Notes: generated from the letters alone by a model not told the origin. A stretch of DNA of 64,000 bases from Kiritimatiellaceae bacterium (GCA_013141415.1 JABFQY010000001.1:310001-374000); one strand, 5' to 3'. Shown: positions 8,934 through 19,794, counted from the stretch's first letter. Program-made: numbers and translations.

Positions 8934-9584
8934 TTAAAATCCGTACATGGCAATATTGATAGCTAGTGAAATAAGCGTTACAAGCTCCATGGCAAAAACA
9001 AAAATAAAAACCGAACAGATTCTATAGCGGCCAATAAAAATCGGACCGCTATTTTTTGCATAGTACAAACTGGTAATAAGTATCCAGATGAGAATGAAGA
9101 TGCTCGTAAAAGCGATTCCTCCCGTTCTAACACCCTCGCTTTCTTCCAGTTTAATCCACAGAGGTGTAAATAACGGCGTCCACACTGCTGATGCGATGAT
9201 GATCCAAAAAATCTCTTTTCGTCGTGAATGGGGTTTTGAGGTTCTCCACGGTGGTTCCAGTTCGGCTTTTTTGATTTCGGCAACTAAATCTAGGTATTTA
9301 TCGCACACGGCTTTTTTGGGAGCGTACTTGCCGGTGAGTAGATTGAAAGACAAGATATCTAATGCTTGTTGAAAGGCCATTCTTCTTTTTTCAAGGCGCT
9401 TGTTCTCAAAATGAAAATCAACCGATCTCCACTTTTCAAGCCACGTTATTAGTGGCGTTGGGAATTCATCGTTTAAGCAAGAAGACTCTTCGTACAAATA
9501 CTGGATGTGCGCTGATTTAACAGGGAGTTCATCCAGTAAAGCTACAGTTAAGTCTATATCCCGCTGGCTGACGTAATTTTTCAT
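8934..9584 (-). CDS. Membrane protein of unknown function (AT-rich gene)
   Basis: A 216-residue protein not recognised. Residues 1-120 are soluble, charged and mostly helical. Three hydrophobic segments follow: FWIIIASAVWTPLF, AFTSIFILIWILITSLY and ICSVFIFVFAMELVTLISLA, so the N-terminal part probably lies in the cytoplasm. The gene starts 15 bases after alaS. Its base composition is clearly AT-richer than both neighbours, with AAA/AAT/ATA-rich codons, which suggests later acquisition. No catalytic motif is visible. Confidence 0.6.
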   Translation of the reverse strand: MKNYVSQRDIDLTVALLDELPVKSAHIQYLYEESSCLNDEFPTPLITWLEKWRSVDFHFENKRLEKRRMAFQQALDILSFNLLTGKYAPKKAVCDKYLDLVAEIKKAELEPPWRTSKPHSRRKEIFWIIIASAVWTPLFTPLWIKLEESEGVRTGGIAFTSIFILIWILITSLYYAKNSGPIFIGRYRICSVFIFVFAMELVTLISLAINIAMYGF

Positions 9585-9599
9585 TTGCGGTTTAAGCGA

Positions 9600-12335
9600 C
9601 TAGATCGATTTCCCTGCACTATCCAGAGCCTCCGCCAGTTTTTCGGGCAGTTTGCCGCCAGCCTGGGCGCGGTCGGGTTTGCCGCCGCCGCCGCCGCCGC
9701 ACTGCTTGGCAATCGCGCCGACGATTTTTCCGGCGTTCTTTCCGGCTTTGACTAAATCCGGTGTGACGGCGCAAACCAAAGCGACTTTACCGTCGGAAAC
9801 TCCGCCGAGGATGACGACGGCACTGGTGAGTTTCGGCTGAAGCGCGTCCATGACGGCGCTGAGCAATTCGGCGTCGGCTTCGCCCATGTTTTCGATGAGC
9901 AATCCGTCTTTGATTTTGCCGAGCAGTTCTTCCGCAATCGCCGGAGCCTTCGCTTGCATTTCGGCCTGTCTTTGCTTGGCGAGCTGTTTCTGGCGTTCCA
10001 CTTCTTTGGTGCGTTCCGCTTCAGCGGCGCCGGCGGCCTTTTGCTCTTCGATAAACTGTTTGGCGAATTTTCCGCAGACGGCTTCGATACGGCGGATACC
10101 GGCGGCGATGGCCGATTCGCGCATGACTTTGAAGAGACCGATGTCGCCGGTGTTGCGGACGTGACAGCCACCGCACAGTTCCATCGAGAAACCGTCGAAC
10201 TTACCTTTGTGTCCGCCCATCTGGAGAACGCGGACGGTGTCGCCGTATTTTTCGCCGAAGAACTGCTGGATGCTGGGTTGTTTCTGTACTTCGGTGAACG
10301 GAACTTCGGTCCAGTAAACCGGCTCGTTGGCTTTAATCCGGTCGTTGACCAGCTTTTCGATTTTGGCGATCTGTTCGTCGGAAATTTTTTCCGGCGAGTT
10401 GAAGTCGAAGCGCATCCGTTCCGGCGCGACGAGCGAGCCGCGCTGGCGGGATTCTTTACTGACGACGTTGTGCAGCGCCCAGTGGAAAAGGTGGGTGGCG
10501 GTGTGGTGGCGCTGAATATCGGCGCGGCGCTCCGCATCGACGTCAACGAGCACGCCTTCGCCCGGCTCCGGCGCGCGGCCGGAAACCAGCTTGGCGCGGT
10601 GGACGATCAGTTCGCCCTGTTTTTGCGTATCGAGAATCTGCAATTCGCCGATCAGATTTTCGTCGGCGATGAGCCGGATTCTACCGGTGTCGCCGGACTG
10701 TCCGCCCATTTCGGCGTAGCACGGAGTTTTGTCCAAGATGATGTTATATTCTGTAGCCGCGATCCCTGATCGCGGACCGAGGTCACGGACCTCGGCTACA
10801 GAAGAACCGCGATCAGGGATCGCGGCTACAACTGGGGAGATCGCTTCAACCAGCGCTTCGGCTTCGAGGTTATCGAAACCGATGAAGACGGTCGGGTTCA
10901 CTTCGAGACCTTCGCTCTCGACGGTGACGACGGTTTTCTTTTTGGCGTGGTCGGCGCGGGCGCGGTTGCGCTGTTCTTCCATCAGTTTTTCAAAACCGGG
11001 GACATCGACGGTCAGGCCGCGTTCGCGGGCCAGCAGTTCGGTGAGATCGAGCGGGAAACCGTAGGTGTCGTAAAGCCGGAAGGCTTCGTTGGCCGGGAAA
11101 ACTGTAGTCGCGATCCCTGATCGCGGACCGAGGTCGCGGACCTCGGCTACAGAAGAAAGGGTTGAAACAACCTGCTCGAACAGGTCGAGGCCGCGGTCGA
11201 GGGTGCGGTTGAAGGATTCTTCTTCGGCTTTGAGGGTTTTCTGAACGCGGTCCGCATTTTTGCGCAGTTCGGGGAAGGCGTCGCCGAAGCTGTCGGCGAC
11301 GGTGTCGGCGAGTTTGTAGAAGAAGGGCTCGCGGAAACCGAGGGCGCGACCGTAGCGGACGGCGCGGCGCAAGATGCGGCGCAGAACGTAGCCGCGGCCT
11401 TCGTTCGACGGCGCGATGCCGTCGGCGATGGAAAAGCTGAGACAGCGGATGTGGTCGGCGATAACGCGGAAGGCGATGTCGGTCGGATCGGTGAGCGAAC
11501 TGCCGTATTTTTTGCCGCTCATGTTTTCCAGAGCTTGGAAGATCGGTGTGAAGACATCGGTTTCATAGTTGGAGATGACGCCGGAGAAATCCTTGAAGCC
11601 TTTGGTGCACTGGATGACGGAACAGGCGCGCTCGAAGCCCATACCGGTGTCAACGTGTTTGGCCGGGAGCGGCGAGAAGGTTCCGTCGGGGTTGGCGTTA
11701 AACTGGATGAAGACGAGGTTCCATATTTCCATGCATTGCGCGGAACCGGCGTTGACCATCTTTGCGCCGCCGTCGCCTTTCGGGGAAAGGTCAACGTGCA
11801 GTTCGGAGCACGGGCCGCACGGGCCGGTATCGCCCATCATCCAGAAGTTGTCTTTGCGGTTGCCGGGGACGACGTGGTCGGCCGGGAGATATTTCAGCCA
11901 GAAGTTCTGCGCTTCGGTGTCGGCGGGCATTTTGTCGTCGCCGCCGAAGTAGGTGGCGTAGAGGCGCTCTTTCGGGAAGCCCCAGACTTTGGTGATCAGT
12001 TCCCACGCCCAGTCGATAGCTTCTTTTTTGAAGTAGTCGCCGAAGGACCAGTTGCCGAGCATTTCAAAAAAGGTGTGGTGGTAGGTGTCGAGGCCGACGT
12101 CGTCGAGGTCGTTATGCTTGCCACCGGCGCGGATGCACTTCTGGGTGTCGGCGGCGCGGCCCGGCGAGTAGGGGCAGTTCGACTGGCCGAGGAAGATCGG
12201 CACGAACTGGTTCATTCCGGCGTTGGTGAACAGCAAGTTCGGGGAGTCGGGCAGCAGGCTGCCGGATTTGACGAGGGTGTGCTGTTTCGATTGGAAGAAA
12301 TCGAGGAACGACTGGCGGATTTCGTTAGAAGTCAT
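9600..12335 (-). CDS. alaS: Alanine-tRNA ligase with two repeat-derived insertions
   Basis: Charges tRNA-Ala. The 911-residue protein has the class II catalytic domain (motif 1 region TNAGMNQFVPIFLG, then GDTGPCGPCSE), the tRNA-recognition helices, the editing domain (HTATHLFHWALH and CGGCHVRNTGDIG zinc-site motifs) and the glycine-rich C-Ala end (CGGGGGGKPDRAQAGG). Two palindromic repeats are inserted in frame. One (about residues 393-411) precedes AFRLYDTYGFPLDLT, and one (about 502-528) precedes the start of the editing domain at ILDKTPCYAEMGGQSGD. Both add the sequence SSVAEVRDLGPRSGIA. They fall in positions where family members have variable loops, so the enzyme is probably functional. 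It is divergent from the purF-like gene. Confidence 0.96.
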   Translation of the reverse strand: MTSNEIRQSFLDFFQSKQHTLVKSGSLLPDSPNLLFTNAGMNQFVPIFLGQSNCPYSPGRAADTQKCIRAGGKHNDLDDVGLDTYHHTFFEMLGNWSFGDYFKKEAIDWAWELITKVWGFPKERLYATYFGGDDKMPADTEAQNFWLKYLPADHVVPGNRKDNFWMMGDTGPCGPCSELHVDLSPKGDGGAKMVNAGSAQCMEIWNLVFIQFNANPDGTFSPLPAKHVDTGMGFERACSVIQCTKGFKDFSGVISNYETDVFTPIFQALENMSGKKYGSSLTDPTDIAFRVIADHIRCLSFSIADGIAPSNEGRGYVLRRILRRAVRYGRALGFREPFFYKLADTVADSFGDAFPELRKNADRVQKTLKAEEESFNRTLDRGLDLFEQVVSTLSSVAEVRDLGPRSGIATTVFPANEAFRLYDTYGFPLDLTELLARERGLTVDVPGFEKLMEEQRNRARADHAKKKTVVTVESEGLEVNPTVFIGFDNLEAEALVEAISPVVAAIPDRGSSVAEVRDLGPRSGIAATEYNIILDKTPCYAEMGGQSGDTGRIRLIADENLIGELQILDTQKQGELIVHRAKLVSGRAPEPGEGVLVDVDAERRADIQRHHTATHLFHWALHNVVSKESRQRGSLVAPERMRFDFNSPEKISDEQIAKIEKLVNDRIKANEPVYWTEVPFTEVQKQPSIQQFFGEKYGDTVRVLQMGGHKGKFDGFSMELCGGCHVRNTGDIGLFKVMRESAIAAGIRRIEAVCGKFAKQFIEEQKAAGAAEAERTKEVERQKQLAKQRQAEMQAKAPAIAEELLGKIKDGLLIENMGEADAELLSAVMDALQPKLTSAVVILGGVSDGKVALVCAVTPDLVKAGKNAGKIVGAIAKQCGGGGGGKPDRAQAGGKLPEKLAEALDSAGKSI
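10752..10830. repeat. In-frame palindromic repeat inside alaS, copy 1
   Basis: A 79-base element within the coding sequence. The outer arms are exact 24-base inverted repeats, 10752-10775 and 10807-10830, beginning TGTAGCCGCGATC and ending GATCGCGGCTACA. Between them sits a second hairpin, CCGAGGTC/GGACCTCGG, followed by CTACAGAAGAA. The first 55 bases match copy 2 at 11103-11157 with two differences. It is read without a stop in the alaS frame. Confidence 0.9.
11103..11157. repeat. In-frame palindromic repeat inside alaS, copy 2
   Basis: A 55-base element with hairpins CGCGATC/GATCGCG and CCGAGGTC/GACCTCGG, beginning TGTAG and ending CTACAGAAGAA. It matches 10752-10806 at 53 of 55 positions, in the same orientation and the same reading frame. 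It encodes SSVAEVRDLGPRSGIATT in the AlaS protein, between the tRNA-recognition helices and the conserved AFRLYDTYG motif. Confidence 0.9.
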
Positions 12336-12529
12336 GGGGCAACTCTCAGTTATAAGTTATCAGTGCTAAGCGGGCCGAAAATCTACCACGAACCGCCCCG
12401 ATTTCACGGATTTTTTTTGACTGTTTGGGGAAGGGCGCGGATGTTCGGTTAGATTTCCGTTTGACCGGGGCGGGGCCGGATGCAAGGATGTGCGCTCAAT
12501 CTTATCCGGAACCAAGGAGTGTATGGGAT

Positions 12530-14425
12530 ATGAGTGACTGGATTGGCCATGAATGCGGCATCGCCGCGATCCGGCTCTTGAAGCCGTTCGAATATTACGT
12601 CGAAAAGTACGGTTCACCCGCTTTCGCCATTAACCGCCTGTATCTGCTGATGGAAAAGCAGCATAACCGCGGGCAGGACGGTGCTGGCGCGGCGGTCATC
12701 AAGTTGGATGTCGAGCCGGGCAAGCCGTTTATCTTCCGTTCGCGTTCCGCAGACAAAGACCCGATTGCGCGGGTTCATCAGGAAATGCTGGCGGCGCTGG
12801 CGGAATCGCAGGCCGAAAATCCGGCGAACGCAAACGATCCGGTCTGGCTGAAGCGCAACGCGAAGTTTGCCGGCGAACTGCTGCTGGGCCATCTGCGTTA
12901 CGGCACACGCGGCCGCGGCGGCATTGATTTCTGTCATCCGTTCCTGCGGCCGAGCAACTGGCGCAGCCGCAATCTGGTGCTGGCGGGTAATTTTAATCTG
13001 ACCAACAACGATGAACTTTTTGACGCGCTGGTCGAGTTGGGTCAGCATCCGATCGATGAAACCGATACGGTGATGGTGCTGGAAAAGATCGGCCATTTCC
13101 TCGACGAAGAGAACGACCGTCTTTTTCGTGAGTTCCGCAAGGAAGGTGTGGAGCGCTCGGCGATTTCAGAAAAAATTTCCGATCATCTCGATTTGGTAAC
13201 CGTGCTGAAGCGGGCCGTGAAGAATTTTGACGGCGGCTACACGATGGCGGGTATTATCGGTAACGGCGATCTGTTTGTCATGCGCGACGCCTGCGGTATC
13301 CGCCCCGGATTTTTCTACCACGACGATGAGTTTGTGGTGGTGGCTTCTGAGCGACCGGCCATTCAAACGGCGTTTGATGTGCCGATTGACGCGGTTCAGG
13401 AAATCAAACCGGGTCATGCGCTGATTGTCCGTAGAAACGGCGAGGTGCTGCATGAACCGATTTCAGACGTGCAGGAAATCCGGCCGTGTTCCTTTGAGCG
13501 GATTTATTTTTCGCGCGGAACCGACCGCGACATTTACGGCGAGCGCAAACAGCTGGGCCGCCAGCTGACCGAGCCGGTTCTGAAGGCGGTGGACTATGAT
13601 CTCGATAACACCGTGTTCTCCTACATTCCGAACACGGCCGACGCCGCATTTTACGGTTTGATGGAAGGGGCGAAAGCCTACGTCGCCGACCGGGCAAAAT
13701 ATCACATTCTGCATGAACGGAACCTGACCGCCGAGCGAATCGCCGAGCTGGTGAATTATCAGCCGCGCATGGAAAAGATCATGACGAAGGACGCCAAGCT
13801 GCGCACCTTTATCACCGCTGACGCCGACCGGCGCGATCTGGTTTCGCTGGTGTATGACACGACCTACGGCGTGGTCAAAAAAACCGACACGCTGGTGATC
13901 CTCGACGATTCGATTGTGCGCGGCACGACGCTCCGCGAGAGTATCTTGCGGATTCTTGACCGGCTGAATCCGAAGAAAATCGTTATCGTTTCCTCGGCTC
14001 CGGAAATCCGCTATCCGGACTGCTACGGCATCGATATGTCGAAGCTGAAGGATTTCGTTGCGTTTCAGGCGGCCGTCGCGCTGGTGAAGGAAACCGGACG
14101 CGATACGATCCTGAAGAATATCTATGACGCCTGTAAAGCGAGCCTCGAACTGCCGCGCGATCAGGTTCAGAACGAAGTGCAGGCGCTTTACAAACTCTTC
14201 AAACCGAATGAAGTGGAGAAAAAAATCGCGGCGATTCTGCGACCGTCCGACCTCAAGGCTGAGTTTCAGGTGATCTACCAGAGCATCGAAGGATTGCACG
14301 CCGCCTGTCCGAAGCATAAGGGCGACTGGTATTTTACCGGCGACTATCCCACGCCCGGCGGCAATCGCGTCGTCAACCGCTCGTTTGTCAACTTCATGGA
14401 AAACAGCGACGCGAGGGCTTACTGA
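12530..14425 (+). CDS. purF: Amidophosphoribosyltransferase-type protein (PurF family)
   Basis: Catalyses the first step of purine synthesis, PRPP plus glutamine to phosphoribosylamine. The N-terminal glutaminase domain begins HECGIAAIR, where Cys9 would be the nucleophile after removal of an eight-residue propeptide. RYGTRGRGG and the [12 protein letters not shown] segment follow. The C-terminal phosphoribosyltransferase domain holds the PRPP motif [16 protein letters not shown] near residue 460. At 631 residues it is longer than E. coli PurF (505), with insertions in the glutaminase part and an extended C-terminus. AAGGAG at 12513-12518 supports the ATG at 12530 rather than an upstream one. 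Confidence 0.85.
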   Translation: MSDWIGHECGIAAIRLLKPFEYYVEKYGSPAFAINRLYLLMEKQHNRGQDGAGAAVIKLDVEPGKPFIFRSRSADKDPIARVHQEMLAALAESQAENPANANDPVWLKRNAKFAGELLLGHLRYGTRGRGGIDFCHPFLRPSNWRSRNLVLAGNFNLTNNDELFDALVELGQHPIDETDTVMVLEKIGHFLDEENDRLFREFRKEGVERSAISEKISDHLDLVTVLKRAVKNFDGGYTMAGIIGNGDLFVMRDACGIRPGFFYHDDEFVVVASERPAIQTAFDVPIDAVQEIKPGHALIVRRNGEVLHEPISDVQEIRPCSFERIYFSRGTDRDIYGERKQLGRQLTEPVLKAVDYDLDNTVFSYIPNTADAAFYGLMEGAKAYVADRAKYHILHERNLTAERIAELVNYQPRMEKIMTKDAKLRTFITADADRRDLVSLVYDTTYGVVKKTDTLVILDDSIVRGTTLRESILRILDRLNPKKIVIVSSAPEIRYPDCYGIDMSKLKDFVAFQAAVALVKETGRDTILKNIYDACKASLELPRDQVQNEVQALYKLFKPNEVEKKIAAILRPSDLKAEFQVIYQSIEGLHAACPKHKGDWYFTGDYPTPGGNRVVNRSFVNFMENSDARAY

Positions 14426-14427
14426 TA

Positions 14428-16335
<1,908 letters not shown>

Positions 16336-16347
16336 GTTTTAAAGTGT

Positions 16348-16476
16348 GGACGCGACGCCCTCGTCGCGTTTCTCATTCATTTACATGCGACGAGGGCGTC
16401 GCATCTACGTTGTGACCAGCGGCAAAGATGCCGCTTCCACATTCCGAGGCCGTCGGCCTCGGCTACAGAAGAAAAT
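16348..16476. repeat. Cluster of three hairpin repeats in the glgB-amtB gap
   Basis: Fills the first part of the 400-base gap between glgB and amtB. Unit 1 has exact 16-base inverted arms, 16352-16367 and 16387-16402 (GCGACGCCCTCGTCGC). Unit 2 is AGCGGCA/TGCCGCT at 16418-16435. Unit 3 is CCGAGGCC/GGCCTCGG at 16444-16462, followed by CTACAGAAGAA. That last string also ends both repeats inside alaS, so unit 3 is a relative of them. It may also act as a transcription stop after glgB. Confidence 0.7.
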
Positions 16477-16660
16477 ACAAAACTGGCGGCGGGACAAATT
16501 TCGGCGCGGACGGACCAGATTTGTCTGATTTGTTCACCAAAAAATACAGGCGTGTAACATTGGTCAGTTCTGGCGGCGCGACGGATCGTTGCAGAAAATA
16601 ATTCTAATCCATTCACCTCCAGCATCTAAGACCGCGGTGTTGCGGCGGCATTTTTGGCTG

Positions 16661-16677
16661 GGGCATAGATCGTGCTT
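16661..16677 (+). promoter_or_regulatory. Possible sigma-54 promoter of amtB-glnK
   Basis: GGGCATAGATCGTGCTT has the sigma-54 spacing: GG at 16662-16663 and GC at 16674-16675, ten bases apart, with CA after GG and T before and after GC. The match to TGGCACG-N4-TTGCW is partial. A start near 16687 would leave a leader of about 50 bases before amtB. Sigma-54 control of amtB-glnK is well known in other bacteria. Confidence 0.45.
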
Positions 16678-16735
16678 TTCTCGGGTCTTTACTTTTCACG
16701 GAAAAATTGACGCTGACAAACGGAGGAAAACAAAG

Positions 16736-18010
16736 ATGTGGTTTAGAAAAAGATGGAGTCTGTTCTTACTTACGGTTTTGTCGGTCGGTGCCGCGCAGGC
16801 GGCGGAAAGCGCACCGAGCGAACTGGCGCAATCTTCCAATACGCTGTTCATTCTGATCGGCGCAGTGATGATTCTGGCGATGCACGGCGGGTTCGCCTTC
16901 CTGGAGGTCGGTTCGGTGCGCCGGAAAAACCAGGTGAACGCGCTCAATAAGATCATCTGCGAGTGGGGCTTCTCGACCATCGTCTATTTCTTGATCGGCT
17001 ATCCGATTGCACGCGGCGTTTCCTTTCTGGTTCCGGTTGAAGTGTTGACGGTTGATCACGGTTTCGCCTATGTGAAGTTTTTCCTGCTGCTCGGTTTTGC
17101 GGCCTGCGTTCCGGCGATTATTTCCGGCGGCGTGGCGGAACGTTCCAAGTTCTGGACGAACTCGCTGGCGGGCGGAATTTTTGTCGGTCTGGTTTATCCG
17201 CTGGTCGAAGGTTCGCTGTGGGGTCAGTTCTCGAATACGCTGGCGGGAGCTACCGGCTGGCTGGCGACAACCTTCGGCGCGCCGTTCCATGATTATGCCG
17301 GTTCCGTGGTGGTACACGCCGTCGGCGGCTGGCTGGCACTCCCGGCGATTATGCTGCTCGGTGCGCGGCTGAAGCGCTACGAAACCAATTCGATCAAAGT
17401 CAGCAGTATTCCGTTCCTCGCGCTGGGAAGCTGGACGCTGATCGTCGGCTGGTTCGGCTTTAATGTGATGAGCGCCGGTTCGGTCGAAGCCATTTCCGGT
17501 CTGGTGGCAATCAATTCACTGATGGCGATGGTCGGCGGCACGATGGCGGCGATGTTTATTTCCAAGAACGACGCCGGTTTCGTGCATAACGGCGCACTGG
17601 CCGGACTGGTGGCGGTCTGCGCCGGTTCGGATATTTATCATCCGGTGAGTGCGCTGGTTGTCGGCGCGATGGCCGGCGCGATTTTTGTTTTCCTGTTCGA
17701 AACCGAAACGGTCAAGTGGAAGATCGACGACGTACTCGGCGTCTGGCCGCTGCACGGTGTCTGCGGCGCATGGGGCGGGATCGCCGCCGGTATTTTCGGC
17801 CAGAAGGCGCTCGGCGGAGTCGGTGGCGTTTCGTTCTTCTCTCAGCTGATTGTGACACTGGCGGTGATTCTATTCTGTCTGGCCGCCAGCACCATCGTGT
17901 ACGGTCTGATGAAAATTACCGTCGGCATCCGGCTGAATCCGCACGAAGAACTGATCGGCTCCGATCTCGCGGTACACCGGATTGAAGCACATCCTGAAGA
18001 CGCGCTCTAA
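16736..18010 (+). CDS. amtB: Ammonium transporter
   Basis: An inner-membrane channel for NH4+/NH3 uptake. The 424-residue product has a cleavable signal peptide (residues 1-21, ending AQAA), then eleven predicted membrane segments typical of AmtB. Conserved stretches include [15 protein letters not shown], the twin-His pore regions [18 protein letters not shown] and [19 protein letters not shown], and NAL-type loops. GGAGG at 16722-16726 sits 9 bases before the ATG, so a start 147 bases upstream is rejected. It lies 20 bases before a P-II gene, the classical amtB-glnK pair. Confidence 0.95.
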   Translation: MWFRKRWSLFLLTVLSVGAAQAAESAPSELAQSSNTLFILIGAVMILAMHGGFAFLEVGSVRRKNQVNALNKIICEWGFSTIVYFLIGYPIARGVSFLVPVEVLTVDHGFAYVKFFLLLGFAACVPAIISGGVAERSKFWTNSLAGGIFVGLVYPLVEGSLWGQFSNTLAGATGWLATTFGAPFHDYAGSVVVHAVGGWLALPAIMLLGARLKRYETNSIKVSSIPFLALGSWTLIVGWFGFNVMSAGSVEAISGLVAINSLMAMVGGTMAAMFISKNDAGFVHNGALAGLVAVCAGSDIYHPVSALVVGAMAGAIFVFLFETETVKWKIDDVLGVWPLHGVCGAWGGIAAGIFGQKALGGVGGVSFFSQLIVTLAVILFCLAASTIVYGLMKITVGIRLNPHEELIGSDLAVHRIEAHPEDAL

Positions 18011-18030
18011 ACCTGAAAGGAACTTTTGCC

Positions 18031-18372
18031 ATGAAAATGATTATTGCCATTATCCAGCCTGAAAAACTCGAAGACGTTAAAGCGGCGCTGTTCAACGCTG
18101 AGGTGCATAAAATGACCGTCAGCCGCGTGCGCGGCTGCGGCCAGCAGATGGGGTTTACCGAGCACTACCGCGGGCAGGTTCGCTCCGTTAACCTGATCGA
18201 AAAGGTGCGGCTGGAAATCGCCGTGAATGACGATTTCGTCGATCTCACCATCAAGACGATTATCAAAGCGGCCAAGAGCGGTAAAATCGGCGACGGCAAA
18301 ATTTTTGTCATGCCGCTGGAACAGTGCATCCGCATCCGCACCGATGAAACCGGTTCGGAAGCGATTGGTTAA
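18031..18372 (+). CDS. glnK: P-II nitrogen regulatory protein lacking Tyr51
   Basis: P-II trimers bind ATP/ADP and 2-oxoglutarate and plug the AmtB channel. The 113-residue protein has the usual length and the signatures [11 protein letters not shown] and [11 protein letters not shown]-like [16 protein letters not shown]. In the T-loop Tyr46 is present (HYRG), but the position of the uridylylated Tyr51 of enterobacterial GlnB/GlnK is Arg (QVRSVN). Classical GlnD uridylylation is therefore not expected. It follows amtB by 20 bases, so direct control of that transporter is the likely role. A hairpin with a T-run follows the stop. Confidence 0.93.
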   Translation: MKMIIAIIQPEKLEDVKAALFNAEVHKMTVSRVRGCGQQMGFTEHYRGQVRSVNLIEKVRLEIAVNDDFVDLTIKTIIKAAKSGKIGDGKIFVMPLEQCIRIRTDETGSEAIG

Positions 18373-18377
18373 GATGA

Positions 18378-18473
18378 TTTGGAGTGCTCCGGCAAACGAA
18401 TAGTGCGACGGAGCTTTTTGCCGAAAGTTTGTGAAAAAGCGGCCTCGCGCTCCGCTTGCGTCCGCACTCCAAA
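18378..18473. repeat. TTTGGAGTGC inverted repeat element with terminator-like hairpin
   Basis: A 96-base element bounded by exact 10-base inverted ends, TTTGGAGTGC at 18378-18387 and GCACTCCAAA at 18464-18473. Inside, GCTCCG (18386-18391) pairs with CGGAGC (18409-18414) and is followed by TTTTT, so it probably also terminates amtB-glnK transcription. It occupies most of the gap before serC. Confidence 0.65.
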
Positions 18474-18556
18474 GAGAATTTCAACATTCCGTTTGCCCGC
18501 GCGGGGCTCGCCGTGCTAGATGTCTTCCGTCGTTTTTAACCGAAAGGAATGTCAAT

Positions 18557-19639
18557 ATGGCGCGTGCGTATAATTTCAGTGCGGGGCCGGCAATTCTGCC
18601 GACCGAAGTTCTTCTCGAAGCTCAACGGGATCTGCTGGATTTCAAAGGAACCGGCATGTCCATTATGGAGATGAGTCACCGCGGCAAGGAATACACCGCT
18701 GTGCACGAAGAGGCTGTCGCCAATCTTAAGACGCTGCTGAACGTTCCGGACAATTACAGCATTCTATTCATGACCGGCGGCGCAACCAGCCAGTTTTCTT
18801 TTATTCCGATGAATCTGCTCGGTGCCGGACAGAGCGCCGACTACATCAATGCCGGCTCGTGGGGCGCAGGAGCGGTCAAGGCCGCCAAGAAGCTCGGCAA
18901 AGTCAACGTGATTGCCGACACCTCGAAAGAAATTCCGACCCGTATGCCGGCCAACAGCGAACTGAAGTTCACTGATGGCGCCGCATACGTTCACATCACG
19001 TCCAACGAAACCATCGCCGGAACGCAGGTTAAGGAATTTCCGAAAACCAAAGCGCCGCTGATCGCCGATATGTCGTCCGACATTCTTTCGCGTCCGATCG
19101 ACGTTTCGCAGTTCGGCCTCATCTACGCCGGTGCGCAGAAAAACCTTGCTCCGGCGGGTGTGACGCTGGTCATCATCCGTAACGACCTGGCTGAACTTGC
19201 ACCGAAAGAAACGCTGCCGGAACTGTTTCAGTATCGCGCCTTCATCGAAGAAAACTCGCTCAAGAACACGCCGCCGACGTTCCCGATCTACATCATCATG
19301 CTGGTCACCCGCTGGCTGATCGCGCAGGGCGGACTCGAAGGAATGCAGAAGATCAACGACGCCAAAGCGGCCAAGCTCTATGCCGCGATTGACGCTTCAA
19401 GCTTCTACAAAGGCACTGCGGTGAAGGAATACCGTTCGCCGATGAACGTCACCTTCCGTCTGCCGACCGAAGAGCTGGAAGAAGCCTTTATCAAAGCGGC
19501 GTCCAAGCTGGGAATGACCAGCCTCAAAGGTCACCGTTCCGTCGGCGGCGTTCGCGCCTCGATCTACAATGCTTTCCCGACCGAAGGTGTCGATGCGCTG
19601 GTTGCCTTCATGAAGGATTTCGAAGCCAAGAATAGCTAA
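18557..19639 (+). CDS. serC: Phosphoserine aminotransferase
   Basis: Makes 3-phosphoserine from 3-phosphohydroxypyruvate and glutamate in serine synthesis, and also acts in pyridoxal phosphate synthesis. The 360-residue product has the N-terminal YNFSAGPAILP, MTGGATSQF and the PLP-lysine segment YAGAQKNLAPAGVTLVI. The C-terminus has KGHRSVGGVRASIYNA, typical of SerC. The ATG at 18557 follows AAAGGAAT; longer versions from 18431 would run through the repeat element. A rho-independent terminator follows. Confidence 0.95.
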   Translation: MARAYNFSAGPAILPTEVLLEAQRDLLDFKGTGMSIMEMSHRGKEYTAVHEEAVANLKTLLNVPDNYSILFMTGGATSQFSFIPMNLLGAGQSADYINAGSWGAGAVKAAKKLGKVNVIADTSKEIPTRMPANSELKFTDGAAYVHITSNETIAGTQVKEFPKTKAPLIADMSSDILSRPIDVSQFGLIYAGAQKNLAPAGVTLVIIRNDLAELAPKETLPELFQYRAFIEENSLKNTPPTFPIYIIMLVTRWLIAQGGLEGMQKINDAKAAKLYAAIDASSFYKGTAVKEYRSPMNVTFRLPTEELEEAFIKAASKLGMTSLKGHRSVGGVRASIYNAFPTEGVDALVAFMKDFEAKNS

Positions 19640-19660
19640 GCCTGATTCCGGCTCGACCGA

Positions 19661-19700
19661 AAATCCGCCACCGCGTTCGCGTGGTTGCGGATTTTTTATT
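19661..19700 (+). terminator. Rho-independent terminator after serC
   Basis: AAATCCGCCACCGCG pairs with CGCGTGGTTGCGGATTT across a two-base loop with a small bulge, followed directly by TTTTTATTT. It begins 21 bases after the serC stop. Confidence 0.75.
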
Positions 19701-19794
19701 TGGAGCATGTAGCAATTTAAGCGACGCATCCAGCGACCCCGCCTTTGCCGGAAGCATCGTGTGGGCCGCCTTCTCCAATAATGAGGCCGTCTTT

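Noticed and set aside
11451-12452. A 333-codon open frame opposite alaS
   Set aside because: It overlaps the catalytic domain of alaS completely and has no ribosome site or family motif.
16346-16528. A short open frame after glgB
   Set aside because: It consists of hairpin repeats only (MRRGRRIYVVTSG-type translation) and lacks a ribosome site.
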